A DNA stretch of 51,944 nt from a virus. Of the stretch, positions 15,042 through 22,868 are shown piece after piece. The position numbers were made by a program, and so were the translations under genes. How positions within the stretch are numbered: position 1 is the first letter of the stretch; every line of letters begins with the position of its first letter. Where the stretch lies: positions 1-51,944 of the IMG/VR virus record IMGVR_UViG_3300042988_000794; one strand, 5' to 3'. The notes below the pieces were generated by a model, which worked only from the letters and a program-made list of their open reading frames with translations, did not search any database and was not told the DNA's origin.

Positions 15042-17980
15042 TTAAACTCCCTTTTACCTATAACGGACCCACCATATCCACATCTAACCAATGGTCTTTT
15101 TCCAAGTCCATCAACAACATATTTATGTGAAAATGATGTATAGTCTGTATGATAATATAACTTCTTCATGTATGATAAATGATTCTCCCCACTATGCCCT
15201 TCAATATATAATACTTTTCCAAGTCTATTTGCAATTGATATCAACGCATCTTTCTCGGAAAAATTAGAGGTATTCAATATTGAAAGTAAAAACACGGTAT
15301 CTACTTTTTCTATGGTTCTGAACCAATCGAAATCGTCTATATCTTGTAATCTAGCATCAATATTCGAAATATTGTTTTCCGTACAATACTTCTTGATAAA
15401 ATCTACACTTTCTTTATTGTATTCCAATCCGATGCATTTCTTTGCTCCAACTCCAACCGCAGATATCATCATACCACCCATCGAACATCCAATATCCAAT
15501 ATTGTTTTGTCTCTGATGTCTTCCACATCAAATTCTTTAATTCTTTCTTCGCAATTTCTTTTACCGACTGTATTACCTACCTTATGGTAATTGTTATATT
15601 CTTTGTTGGTAACTTCTTTTAGTTTCAGTTCACCGGACTCAAAAACCAAATTTGTATGTTTAGAATAAGACTCAAGATAAACATTACCATCTACCACTAT
15701 TGTCTTTTGCATATATTTGTTCCAACTTTCACGGTCGAGAACAAAATCGTTATCTTCTGACTTATTTCTACGATGAGTGTCAATAAGATAAATGTTACCT
15801 GAATTACATTTAATATTACTCAGGTACAAATCAATCTTACGGAATCTATTATCGTCAGAAACCAACTTGGTAAATGATTCTATACTTTTCAAGAATACTT
15901 CCCGTGATACAGATTTATCATTCTTAATAAATTGTTCTTCTATTATATGGATGTCTCTATCATTACACTTGATAATGTTATCTGAAATTCTTTTCGGAAG
16001 TTTTATAAAATCCTGTTGGATGTCTATTAGTTGCTTATAATAATCTTCTGTGAAATGATGATATATCTTTACCGCAACAGAACCGACTTTAAATGCTCGG
16101 CAGGATGTGCCGTAACCTATGTATTCATACTTTCTATGTTCTTTCTTATAGTTTATGCAGTAATATTTGTTGGCATCAATAAAGAATAGCAATCCATTAT
16201 TTTCACAGAATTTCCTAACCATTACGTCGTCTGCCTCGGTTCCTCTATTAGTCTGGATAAAACCACCAACCGATAGATAATTTTTATCTAACAAGTTTAA
16301 TAATTTTGTAGAACATAAAATCTTCTTATATTTATTTTTTGTCTTCTTTATCTCTGTAATATCCGATTCGACGGAAATATCAATATCATTAATCTCTCTA
16401 TCCCACCATCTTTCCACTTTGTAGGTATCGTAATTCAGAACATTATCCCAAAACGCCTCTTTGCTCCTATACACCCACATAGGTATTCTATATCCGGCGG
16501 CAATAAAGCATGGTCCTGTTTGTGGCGTTATCAATAAATCTAACTTTCTAACGGTTTCGACTATCCAATTTATGTCACCCTTACCCTGTCTCCAATCCTC
16601 AACCCCATTTGGAACATACCTATTATCCATGTTTCCAATTGCAACAATCTTATGGTATGGATACTTATTGCGAGCCTCTGCAACCATTTCATCAACTATA
16701 TGGTTAGGTATATCTCCCTGTGTGTTTGCGTGTGTTACCAATCCAATTAACTTTTCGCCTGTTATTCTCCCACCCTTCATGTGTATATCAAAAGACTTTG
16801 GATTTGTTAGTGTTGGGTCCATCCACTTGTAGAATCTCTTGACGCCATTCATATTATCCCACTCTTCACGCTTTGGATCCCTACCGGCGTCTATAGCATT
16901 TGGTATAGACTCTCTAGGAACCCAATCAACTCCATCAAAATAATCCAATATACCCTTTCGAGTTTCTTGGAACCAAACCTTCTGCCTCTTTCCGGTTTTA
17001 ACATACATAAGATGGGCGGCTGCAACAAAACCAATAACATCTCCTAGAAGATTATGTCCGCTCCAAAACCCACCTTCAAATGATCCGATTTTATTACTTT
17101 GATACCAACTAATCATAGCTTTCTTACTTCTCATAGCATGCACAATGCATGGGTTGACAGGCTTCTTCTCCCCGCTCATATAGTCTTCAAACACCCATTC
17201 GTCTCCAGTTGGAATTTTATCCTTCCAATTTCCCGTCCAGTCAGTAACCCACAACCAATTAGTATTCTCAAATACTCTATCTTCTGGCTTCTGAAGTGTA
17301 TGTCCAATGTAAGCCAAAGGCGGTTCCTCGGTGAAGCCCTTGTAACCTCTGCGATGTCCCTCTTCGAAAAACTTTACTCCAAGACGATAAAACTCGTCAA
17401 CAACACCACGCTCAACAATCCAGAATCCAGCGTTAGTGTTCCATACCTGACCTTTACGAACACCCATGTCATTCAACAGCGGACCCCACCTGTCTATTGG
17501 ACAACTCCACCAATCTTTACGCTTACTACGCTTAGGATCGCAATCGTTTTCCATTTGAACAAAGACTCTATTAGTATCAGACATCAAACGTGTCAAGTCA
17601 CCAGGATCGCGAACAAAGAAGTTATCAGCATCAAAGAAAACATAATAGTCGTAGTTGAGCTTGCTTACTTCATTCTTCAAGAAATGAAACTTGAACATGT
17701 AGAGCTTCTTGTCGAAGTTTCCACATGGATGAACCGTAGCGTCTTCTATTTCAGGTAAGTCAGTCCAGATGTGGAAGTCAGCAGTTACACCACAATTACG
17801 AGCAGACTTGACAGTGGCTTTAGCCATCTCTCCATGTTTACCATCGGCAACCGTCCAATAACAAAATGTCTTTTTACCGTTTGTATTGTATGGTTGTAGC
17901 TGTGAGATTACTGGCGAAGTATCTCTCTGCGGTATGCTTGAAAAAGTCTTGGTATCGCCCGTAAGTATCTTGAATGTCAT
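15038..17980 (-). CDS. Four-domain protein: GT-A, GT-B-like, kinase-like and methyltransferase
   Basis: 980 aa. Domain 1 (about 35-330): GT-A glycosyltransferase-like, FCYWTVADGKHGEMAKATV, then YYVFFDADNFFVRDPGDL with a DAD metal site (D117/D119). Domain 2 (about 405-520): GT9/GT-B-like C-terminal half, KLIGLVTHANTQGDIP ... LLITPQTGPCFIAAGYRIPM, the nucleotide-sugar site. Domain 3 (about 615-740): a small kinase-like fold, with glycine-rich loop GYGTSCRAF, VAVK lysine (K638), KIDLYLSNI (D717...N722) and YLID (D734), so the catalytic residues appear kept. Domain 4 (about 810-975): SAM methyltransferase, ILDIGCSMGGMMI. The coding DNA changes from about 48% GC (17761-17820) to about 25% GC (15361-15420), suggesting fusion of parts of different origin. 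It overlaps the next gene by 4 nt and starts the sugar cassette. Domain calls 1, 2 and 4 are good; domain 3 is moderate. Confidence 0.75.
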   Translation of the reverse strand: MTFKILTGDTKTFSSIPQRDTSPVISQLQPYNTNGKKTFCYWTVADGKHGEMAKATVKSARNCGVTADFHIWTDLPEIEDATVHPCGNFDKKLYMFKFHFLKNEVSKLNYDYYVFFDADNFFVRDPGDLTRLMSDTNRVFVQMENDCDPKRSKRKDWWSCPIDRWGPLLNDMGVRKGQVWNTNAGFWIVERGVVDEFYRLGVKFFEEGHRRGYKGFTEEPPLAYIGHTLQKPEDRVFENTNWLWVTDWTGNWKDKIPTGDEWVFEDYMSGEKKPVNPCIVHAMRSKKAMISWYQSNKIGSFEGGFWSGHNLLGDVIGFVAAAHLMYVKTGKRQKVWFQETRKGILDYFDGVDWVPRESIPNAIDAGRDPKREEWDNMNGVKRFYKWMDPTLTNPKSFDIHMKGGRITGEKLIGLVTHANTQGDIPNHIVDEMVAEARNKYPYHKIVAIGNMDNRYVPNGVEDWRQGKGDINWIVETVRKLDLLITPQTGPCFIAAGYRIPMWVYRSKEAFWDNVLNYDTYKVERWWDREINDIDISVESDITEIKKTKNKYKKILCSTKLLNLLDKNYLSVGGFIQTNRGTEADDVMVRKFCENNGLLFFIDANKYYCINYKKEHRKYEYIGYGTSCRAFKVGSVAVKIYHHFTEDYYKQLIDIQQDFIKLPKRISDNIIKCNDRDIHIIEEQFIKNDKSVSREVFLKSIESFTKLVSDDNRFRKIDLYLSNIKCNSGNIYLIDTHRRNKSEDNDFVLDRESWNKYMQKTIVVDGNVYLESYSKHTNLVFESGELKLKEVTNKEYNNYHKVGNTVGKRNCEERIKEFDVEDIRDKTILDIGCSMGGMMISAVGVGAKKCIGLEYNKESVDFIKKYCTENNISNIDARLQDIDDFDWFRTIEKVDTVFLLSILNTSNFSEKDALISIANRLGKVLYIEGHSGENHLSYMKKLYYHTDYTSFSHKYVVDGLGKRPLVRCGYGGSVIGKREFK

Positions 17981-17987
17981 GATACTC

Positions 17988-18857
17988 CTATTCTACCATC
18001 AAATCAAAATCCTGTTCGCACTTTTTTGAATTCTTAGCGTCACAGTGTCCGGCAGTCTTGAACTTGCACCAGTCGCATAGTTTAGTAGGCTTCTTGATCC
18101 ACTTTTCCTTACTTTCAATCTTTATACCATTCGTCTTCAAAAGCTCAATAGCTTTCTTCACACGCTTCTCAGCCCTGGCGGAATCAAACTCTTCAAGCTT
18201 CTGATGCTCAATAGCAGCTTCCCCCACTACGCCGTTTTCCAGGCAGATGTTGACAACTTCTCCCACTACCTCTCTCCCAGCAAGCCACGGCTTTTGAACG
18301 CTCTCAATGAGGAACAAATAGAAGCCAATCTGCTCGCTGTGATCCTTTACCTTCTTACCACTCTTGAAGTCCATGACAAAGACTTTTCCAGCCAACTCAT
18401 ATAGTCCGTCAAGCTTGCCCTGCAAGTGAATCTTGGTTCCATCAACATCTGCGAAATCGTAAATGTCAAAACACTTCTCATGAACGAAATTCTCAGCCAG
18501 CGGATACCGCTTCGTCAGGTAGTAATGCAGATTCTTCAATGCCTGCGGAATCTTGCTCTTATACTCATCATCCAGCTTATCCCAATACTTAGCCCGTAGC
18601 TTCTCATTCGTCTGGAAGCACTTAGCCAAGCCCTTGATTTCCTCACCGCCACCACCCTTGTAGTTTTCGGCAATCAAATGCATTATCTTGCCGAAGGTAT
18701 TAGCAGGCTTCTCGTCCTTTACCTTTATCTTCTCAATATACTGCAAGAAGTATTGACGAGGGCATTTCTCCAGCGTGTCAATAGAAGAGGGTGAAAGTGT
18801 TATTCCGGGTTTTTGCGGTTTATATTCCCCCTCACTAATAGTGTATTTTTCACTCAT
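17988..18857 (-). CDS. RecB/Cas4-type PD-(D/E)XK nuclease with Fe-S cysteines
   Basis: 289 aa. LSPSSIDTLEKCPRQYFLQYI (Cys32), FGKIMHLIAEN (His60), QGKLDGLYE (Asp150), VFVMDFKSGKK (Asp163-x-Lys165), EQIGFYLF (Gln176) and a C-terminal CDWCKFKTAGHC (Cys261, 264, 272) give the complete set for an AddB/Cas4-type nuclease: H-D-DxK-Q active site and a four-cysteine iron-sulfur cluster. Such phage proteins act as single-strand or end-dependent DNA exonucleases in recombination or replication. Its GC content is above that of the phage structural genes. It overlaps the 54-aa gene by 8 nt upstream, and lies 7 nt before the large GT gene. Confidence 0.85.
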   Translation of the reverse strand: MSEKYTISEGEYKPQKPGITLSPSSIDTLEKCPRQYFLQYIEKIKVKDEKPANTFGKIMHLIAENYKGGGGEEIKGLAKCFQTNEKLRAKYWDKLDDEYKSKIPQALKNLHYYLTKRYPLAENFVHEKCFDIYDFADVDGTKIHLQGKLDGLYELAGKVFVMDFKSGKKVKDHSEQIGFYLFLIESVQKPWLAGREVVGEVVNICLENGVVGEAAIEHQKLEEFDSARAEKRVKKAIELLKTNGIKIESKEKWIKKPTKLCDWCKFKTAGHCDAKNSKKCEQDFDLMVE

Positions 18858-19014
18858 TTATGATGCTCTTCTCACCGCGGGAGAATTCCTCTTTAAACGA
18901 CTCAAGACACAATCTCGCTTCCTCAGACGGATTATACTTACCAGACTGAATAGCAGCGGTCCAAGCAGCCAACCAAACTTTTTGCTCAACGGTTAAATCG
19001 TTTTTACTGCTCAC
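18850..19014 (-). CDS. Small 54-aa protein, GTG start
   Basis: A short frame from GTG at 19014 to TGA at 18850-18852, with GAGGTG as ribosome site inside the end of the previous gene. The product (starts VSSKNDLTVEQKVWLAAW, continues TAAIQSGKYNPSEEARLCL, ends in a charged tail) is helical and soluble. Its stop overlaps the nuclease ATG by 8 nt, so it is translationally coupled to the nuclease and may be its partner. No family recognised. GC and codon use match the nuclease gene. Confidence 0.65.
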   Translation of the reverse strand: MSSKNDLTVEQKVWLAAWTAAIQSGKYNPSEEARLCLESFKEEFSRGEKSIINE

Positions 19015-19017
19015 TTT

Positions 19018-19269
19018 TCACCTCACCAAATAAATGTTAATATCTTTTTGAGTTATTATATCCAAAATATCCTCGGAAAAATCACCAACGGACATAATAA
19101 TAGTATCGTCTGAGAACTCCCCATATTGGTCATATTCGTCAGATTCAGCTTCAACCATATCACATGACAGTAACTTACCTATTATCTTGGATATGGAAGA
19201 TGCGCTTCTGTCAGTTGCATAAACACCTATAAGCATAGATTCCGTATCATCGGTGTAGTATTGTAGCAT
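19018..19269 (-). CDS. Small acidic protein of unknown function
   Basis: 83 aa, acidic, with an alpha/beta pattern: ESMLIGVYATDRSASSISKI, then an acidic ESDEYDQYGEFSDDT stretch, then IIMSVGDFSEDILDIIT and DINIYLV. It looks like a small single-domain fold of the kind seen in phage 'host takeover' regions. It is 3 nt from its neighbour on one side and precedes the 54-aa gene. I do not recognise it. Confidence 0.55.
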   Translation of the reverse strand: MLQYYTDDTESMLIGVYATDRSASSISKIIGKLLSCDMVEAESDEYDQYGEFSDDTIIMSVGDFSEDILDIITQKDINIYLVR

Positions 19270-19271
19270 TT

Positions 19272-19658
19272 TTATTCTCCGAATATATTTTTACTGTTGT
19301 TTTCGTTTGCTTGATTATATTCTATATCTTTTCTTTCCGATATGTATTCACCGATTAAATCCACGATAAAAGAAATATCATTAGACATTATAGACTTTTT
19401 ATATACCTTTTTAGTATAGTCTGTATAATCGACTTTTTCCATGACTGGTTCGTAATCAACAACCACTATCTTTTCGTTTTTATAGTAGAAAAGTTCACAG
19501 TCTATACTATCAAGAATAGATAAATTTGGATGTAAGAAATGTCTGGCCCCAGGTGAGAATATATTTACATTTGAACTTGGTTTAGGTCTACTATGGTTGC
19601 TGAAAAAATGCCTATTGTCTTTTTTATTGTTTCTTGGGGGGAAACTTCTGGTGTTCAT
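19272..19658 (-). CDS. Unknown protein
   Basis: 128 aa. A basic, Asn/Arg/Pro-rich N-terminus (residues 1-40) is followed by an alpha/beta segment (CELFYYKNEKIVVVDYEPVM) and an acidic, Asn-rich tail. It overlaps the 87-aa gene by 4 nt and lies 3 nt before the 83-aa gene, within one operon. No family recognised and no motif seen. Confidence 0.5.
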   Translation of the reverse strand: MNTRSFPPRNNKKDNRHFFSNHSRPKPSSNVNIFSPGARHFLHPNLSILDSIDCELFYYKNEKIVVVDYEPVMEKVDYTDYTKKVYKKSIMSNDISFIVDLIGEYISERKDIEYNQANENNSKNIFGE

Positions 19659-19918
19659 ACATTCCTTTCAACAAACTTTGTTATATCGTCCTGGTCAGCG
19701 AATTCTATATCCGTATCTAATTCAAACCACCCATTCCAAAATCTATCTGGTGAAACGCAGAATATTCCCTGCTTTCCATTTGGACATATACAAAGTGGGC
19801 GACCGTAATCATCATACTCTTGTAGTAACATACTATTACCATACCGTGATAAAATCTTTTTTACTCTATCATTTTTTCCTATGAGATTTACGGGGTGGAA
19901 CCTGTTAAGATGTAGCAT
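19655..19918 (-). CDS. Unknown small protein
   Basis: 87 aa with a beta-rich middle (MLLQEYDDYGRPLCICPNG, KQGIFCVSPDRFWNGWF) and an acidic end. Three cysteines are present (two in CIC) but no complete metal motif. It starts at an ATG preceded by an extended -10 promoter candidate and is followed by the overlapping 128-aa gene. No family recognised. Confidence 0.5.
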   Translation of the reverse strand: MLHLNRFHPVNLIGKNDRVKKILSRYGNSMLLQEYDDYGRPLCICPNGKQGIFCVSPDRFWNGWFELDTDIEFADQDDITKFVERNV

Positions 19919-19925
19919 GATTTAT

Positions 19926-19934
19926 ATTATATCA
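19926..19934 (-). promoter_or_regulatory. Extended -10 promoter candidate TGATATAAT
   Basis: On the minus strand TGATATAAT lies 7 nt upstream of the ATG at 19918. No convincing -35 is seen, but the TGn extension can substitute. The same core (TGTGATATAAT) precedes the nucleotidyltransferase gene at 22071-22847. So close to the start codon, the transcript would be nearly leaderless, which is a weakness. Confidence 0.3.
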
Positions 19935-19969
19935 ACAATCAATAATTTGAAAAGTATTTTTTCAAAACA

Positions 19970-20158
19970 TCAACGATTTCTATCCCTACGATACTCAAAA
20001 CATAAGTAATAATCGTTTCTTGGTGAAAATTGGTTAGACACTCTTTCCTCCACGATGGTTTGCCAACCTTCACCGTCATCAATGGTAAATTCACATATAC
20101 TCGGCGTTTTTATGTAGGATTCGTCGTGTTTAAAAACATTAACAATAACTTTTCCCAT
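19970..20158 (-). CDS. Small protein of unknown function
   Basis: 62 aa: MGKVIVNVFKHDESYIKTP, a central acidic turn (FTIDDGEGWQTIVEERV) and an aromatic/basic end (YYLCFEYRRDRNR). It is probably a small beta-sheet protein. ATG at 20158 with AAGGAG upstream. A GATAAATA box lies 27 nt upstream at 20186-20193 but overlaps the end of the previous gene. No family recognised. Confidence 0.5.
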   Translation of the reverse strand: MGKVIVNVFKHDESYIKTPSICEFTIDDGEGWQTIVEERVSNQFSPRNDYYLCFEYRRDRNR

Positions 20159-20184
20159 ATACTACTCCTTTTGTATGTTTATGT

Positions 20185-20379
20185 CTATTTATCCTGATCT
20201 AATTTTCCCATCCACACCAGCATTTCGACATGCTTTTTGAGAAGGAATAGATTAGCTTTTTCTGATAAATTTGGGAAATGGGATTGTATTTCTTTTAATA
20301 CTTCGCCGCTATCATTGGTTATAGCAGCCATAAACGCACCATTTCGCATTTTAGTTACTTTTACTGGATAATTATTCAT
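20185..20379 (-). CDS. Small protein of unknown function
   Basis: 64 aa, basic N-terminus and helical C-terminal half (SEKANLFLLKKHVEMLVWMG). The start overlaps the phosphoribosyltransferase stop by 8 nt, implying coupled translation. No recognised family. Confidence 0.5.
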   Translation of the reverse strand: MNNYPVKVTKMRNGAFMAAITNDSGEVLKEIQSHFPNLSEKANLFLLKKHVEMLVWMGKLDQDK

Positions 20380-20827
20380 CGTTGTCCCATGGATATACTA
20401 TCCACCCATTTGGTTTTTCGGAACCGTAAAAATCAGGGGTTAAACCGCTATCATTTTTCTTATTCCAATGGATGACGGCTATATGGTAGTCAACGCCCCT
20501 CACTAACTTATAAGTATCAATGATATATTTTAAAGTTTTTCCAGAATCTATCAAATCATCACAAAATATAAAAGGTCTTTCATCCATATCAAGGTCAAAT
20601 AAATCAACAATTGGTTCGTCACGCAACTTTTCACCGTTGTAAAATGATACTTTGATGGACCTATGCTTGACTCCTATATACTCCGAAACAGGAAGAGAAA
20701 GATTCAATCCGCCACGCTGGATGCCAACTACGGATTTATATTTTACCCCACCATCATAAACTTCTTTACAAATACCTCGTATTTGCTCATTAATAATATC
20801 CCATTCTATTTTTATTTTTTCACTCAT
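20372..20827 (-). CDS. Phosphoribosyltransferase (type I, purine/xanthine-like)
   Basis: 151 aa. The PRPP-binding motif is PFIFCDDLIDSGKTLKYII (about 85-103; Asp90, Asp91, Ser95, Lys97, Thr98), preceded by VVGIQRGGLNLSLPVSEYIG, the family's first conserved loop (R-G-G). The C-terminal DFYGSEKPNGWIVYPWD, a Trp close to the end, resembles xanthine-guanine phosphoribosyltransferases (E. coli Gpt ends similarly). It would salvage a purine base with PRPP to a nucleotide. Together with the phage GMP reductase at 32622-33602 this suggests control of the guanine pool. It overlaps its neighbours by 4 and 8 nt. Substrate is inferred. Confidence 0.78.
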   Translation of the reverse strand: MSEKIKIEWDIINEQIRGICKEVYDGGVKYKSVVGIQRGGLNLSLPVSEYIGVKHRSIKVSFYNGEKLRDEPIVDLFDLDMDERPFIFCDDLIDSGKTLKYIIDTYKLVRGVDYHIAVIHWNKKNDSGLTPDFYGSEKPNGWIVYPWDNDE

Positions 20828-21267
20828 ATAGGTTCCGTGTAAATATACTTAAGTTCATAATCAACAACTTCTTTTGAAGCGTTTACTCTACCCTTACCAC
20901 ATGGCATATATTTCAAACCACCAGATTCAGCAAGTTGTGCAACCGCATTGCCAACACCACCGTCTCTGGTTCCAACATGCGGATATTTACGAGCGTCAAA
21001 CGGTTGAGCAAGCGAAAACTGTCGTGAAAAGAATGTAACCTCGGAAGTCAACTCTCCAGAATTTTCAATAACAGCGGAACCCTTGACAAGCATACCAACT
21101 GCTCTGGACATATCAACATCGTCAGTCAACCCAACCCTGTTAACAATAAATACTGGTTCTGGATTACTGTTAATCCTTAATAGGATTTCCTCACATATTG
21201 CCCGTGGAAACACTCTTCCCGACTCTTTATTTGGTTTTTCAGCGACAATCTTTAAGCTTATTCTCAT
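20824..21267 (-). CDS. Unknown protein
   Basis: 147 aa from the second of two tandem ATGs (21267), chosen because AGAGGA is then 5 nt upstream; a start at 21270 or a longer one at 21291 is possible. The sequence is alpha/beta: SLKIVAEKPNKESGRVFP, VFIVNRVGLTDDVDMSRAVG, then a Gly-rich HVGTRDGGVGNAVAQLAESGG. No family recognised. It overlaps the small membrane-protein gene by 29 nt and the phosphoribosyltransferase by 4 nt, so it is part of the same operon. Confidence 0.5.
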   Translation of the reverse strand: MRISLKIVAEKPNKESGRVFPRAICEEILLRINSNPEPVFIVNRVGLTDDVDMSRAVGMLVKGSAVIENSGELTSEVTFFSRQFSLAQPFDARKYPHVGTRDGGVGNAVAQLAESGGLKYMPCGKGRVNASKEVVDYELKYIYTEPI

Positions 21268-21472
21268 CATCTTCCTCTTTAATATGAACACACTTCAATT
21301 CATCAACATTTACCGCATTATGTGACAAGTATTTTCCACGAATACACCATATCGTATTGATATAAATGTCTCTTGCACACGAAAGAGTATGCATTATTAC
21401 TCCAGTTATCAAGAATGACAAAAAGAAAGTTAACCATGGATTTGCCGCCGCAAATGTTAGAAGAATATCCAT
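21239..21472 (-). CDS. Small membrane protein
   Basis: 77 aa with one strong transmembrane segment (about residues 11-30, PWLTFFLSFLITGVIMHTL) and a charged cytoplasmic tail (EEDDENKLKD). ATG at 21472 with AAGGAAAC. The 101-nt gap upstream (21473-21573) is AT-rich with an imperfect palindrome, GAATATATTC, and may hold a promoter, but I cannot define one. Function unknown. Confidence 0.5.
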   Translation of the reverse strand: MDILLTFAAANPWLTFFLSFLITGVIMHTLSCARDIYINTIWCIRGKYLSHNAVNVDELKCVHIKEEDDENKLKDCR

Positions 21473-21573
21473 TTATGTTTCCTTATATGAATATATTCTA
21501 AGTATATTCGTAACTATACAATGTACCATTTTATGGAGTATCGGAATCGTCCAGTATCACAATAAAATTATTA

Positions 21574-22053
21574 TTATTTTCTATCCACTGGGGGGCGAAA
21601 ATTGGCATCATTATCGGGCGATACCTCCATCGGACGACCCGCTTCATCAAACTGAATCCCATATACATCTTCTTGTAAAGTCATAACAGCGGACTTCAAC
21701 ATACCCATTCTTTTTTCAGTTTGATTCTTTACTGTTTCAATCATCTCAAGGGCATCACTCAATTGCTCTTTAAGAGTTGTTATTTGCTGTTGCAGAGTCG
21801 TTACTTCAGCAGAAGATACTTTCTGTTCTTCGTTTTCTTTTTGAATATTTTCCAACTTATGTTGTAGTTGAAAAAGAGATGCAATTGAAGCACCTTTCGC
21901 CGTTACTGGCGTATTGTCGGCAACTCTTTCCAAGAATATATACTTGAGTTCTCTATCCGATTCAATAACATCTCCAGGGACAAGCATAATACGCTTGCCA
22001 CCAACCATAAGGCTTTGTCTGAAATCAGAATTATTTTTATACTTATATCCCAT
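21574..22053 (-). CDS. Coiled-coil protein of unknown function
   Basis: 159 aa. A short beta N-terminus (FRQSLMVGGKRIMLVPGDVI, then LERVADNTPVTAKG) precedes a Gln/Glu-rich coiled coil (about 60-120: HKLENIQKENEEQKVSSAEV onward) and an acidic tail. The N-terminal layout resembles small proteins in phage structural or tail-assembly regions that bind via a beta module and oligomerise by coiled coil. It lies 17 nt after the nucleotidyltransferase. No family recognised. Confidence 0.5.
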   Translation of the reverse strand: MGYKYKNNSDFRQSLMVGGKRIMLVPGDVIESDRELKYIFLERVADNTPVTAKGASIASLFQLQHKLENIQKENEEQKVSSAEVTTLQQQITTLKEQLSDALEMIETVKNQTEKRMGMLKSAVMTLQEDVYGIQFDEAGRPMEVSPDNDANFRPPVDRK

Positions 22054-22070
22054 ATATTACCCTTTTTATA

Positions 22071-22847
22071 TCACATGTTGAAAACAAATTTAAAATCTTT
22101 ATTTTTTAAATATTCTTGAGCGGTCATCATACTCTTAGGAGTACCGAGGTCATGCCAAAAGTTTTTCACGAAAGAAGACCGTAGGGATTTTGAAGAAATA
22201 AGTGTATTATGAATATCAACTATTTCCAACTCTTTTCTATCCGAAACAACCAGTGTATCCGCTATATCATACACGCACTTATCAAATAGATAAAGACCGG
22301 TTGATGCATAATTCGATTTTGGGACTTTTGGTTTCTCTTCAATGTCAATAACTTCGTTATTATCCATATTGATATGAGCAACACCAAATCTCTCAGGGTC
22401 GTCAACTTTTTTAAGAAATATGTGCCCCTTATAGTCACTATTCTTAAATTGCGATATCTCATATTCAAAAGAATCTTCAAAAAAGTTATCACCAAGTATA
22501 ACTGCAAACTTTTCATCGCCAGTAAAAACCTTGGCCAACTTAAGAGCACCTGCAATCCCAACTGGTCGTAGAGGGTCGTGCATATTCTGTATTTTATATG
22601 TTATGTCAACAGAATCTCCAAACTTTCTACCATCTCCAACCATATCAACCATCATACCCGCTGCTTCATCGGAAGTTATTATTAGTATTTCATTTATTCC
22701 TGATTTTATAAGCGTATTTAGCGCAAAATAAATCATTGGAATAGAACCAATACCGTCTATATAAACGGGCATTAAATGTTTATTAATAACTTTAGAAGCT
22801 GGCATCATTCGTTTGGCAAATCCGCCTGCTAATATAACCCCTCGCAT
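22071..22847 (-). CDS. Sugar-1-phosphate nucleotidyltransferase (RmlA-like)
   Basis: 258 aa. GVILAGGFAKRMMPASKVINK (nucleotide-binding loop and the activating Arg/Lys), MPVYIDGIGSIPMIYFALNTL, VILGDNFFED (metal site), RFGVAHINMDNN, EEKPKVPKSNYASTGLYLFD and FWHDLGTP place it in the glucose-1-phosphate thymidylyl-/uridylyltransferase family. It makes an NDP-sugar from NTP and a hexose-1-phosphate. The loop is FAKRM instead of the usual G-T-R-L, so the nucleotide preference may differ. It is about 4 kb upstream of the glycosyltransferase cassette on the same strand and would supply donor sugar. An extended -10 promoter precedes it. Confidence 0.85.
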   Translation of the reverse strand: MRGVILAGGFAKRMMPASKVINKHLMPVYIDGIGSIPMIYFALNTLIKSGINEILIITSDEAAGMMVDMVGDGRKFGDSVDITYKIQNMHDPLRPVGIAGALKLAKVFTGDEKFAVILGDNFFEDSFEYEISQFKNSDYKGHIFLKKVDDPERFGVAHINMDNNEVIDIEEKPKVPKSNYASTGLYLFDKCVYDIADTLVVSDRKELEIVDIHNTLISSKSLRSSFVKNFWHDLGTPKSMMTAQEYLKNKDFKFVFNM

Positions 22848-22868
22848 AATACTTCCCCTTTGAGAAGC

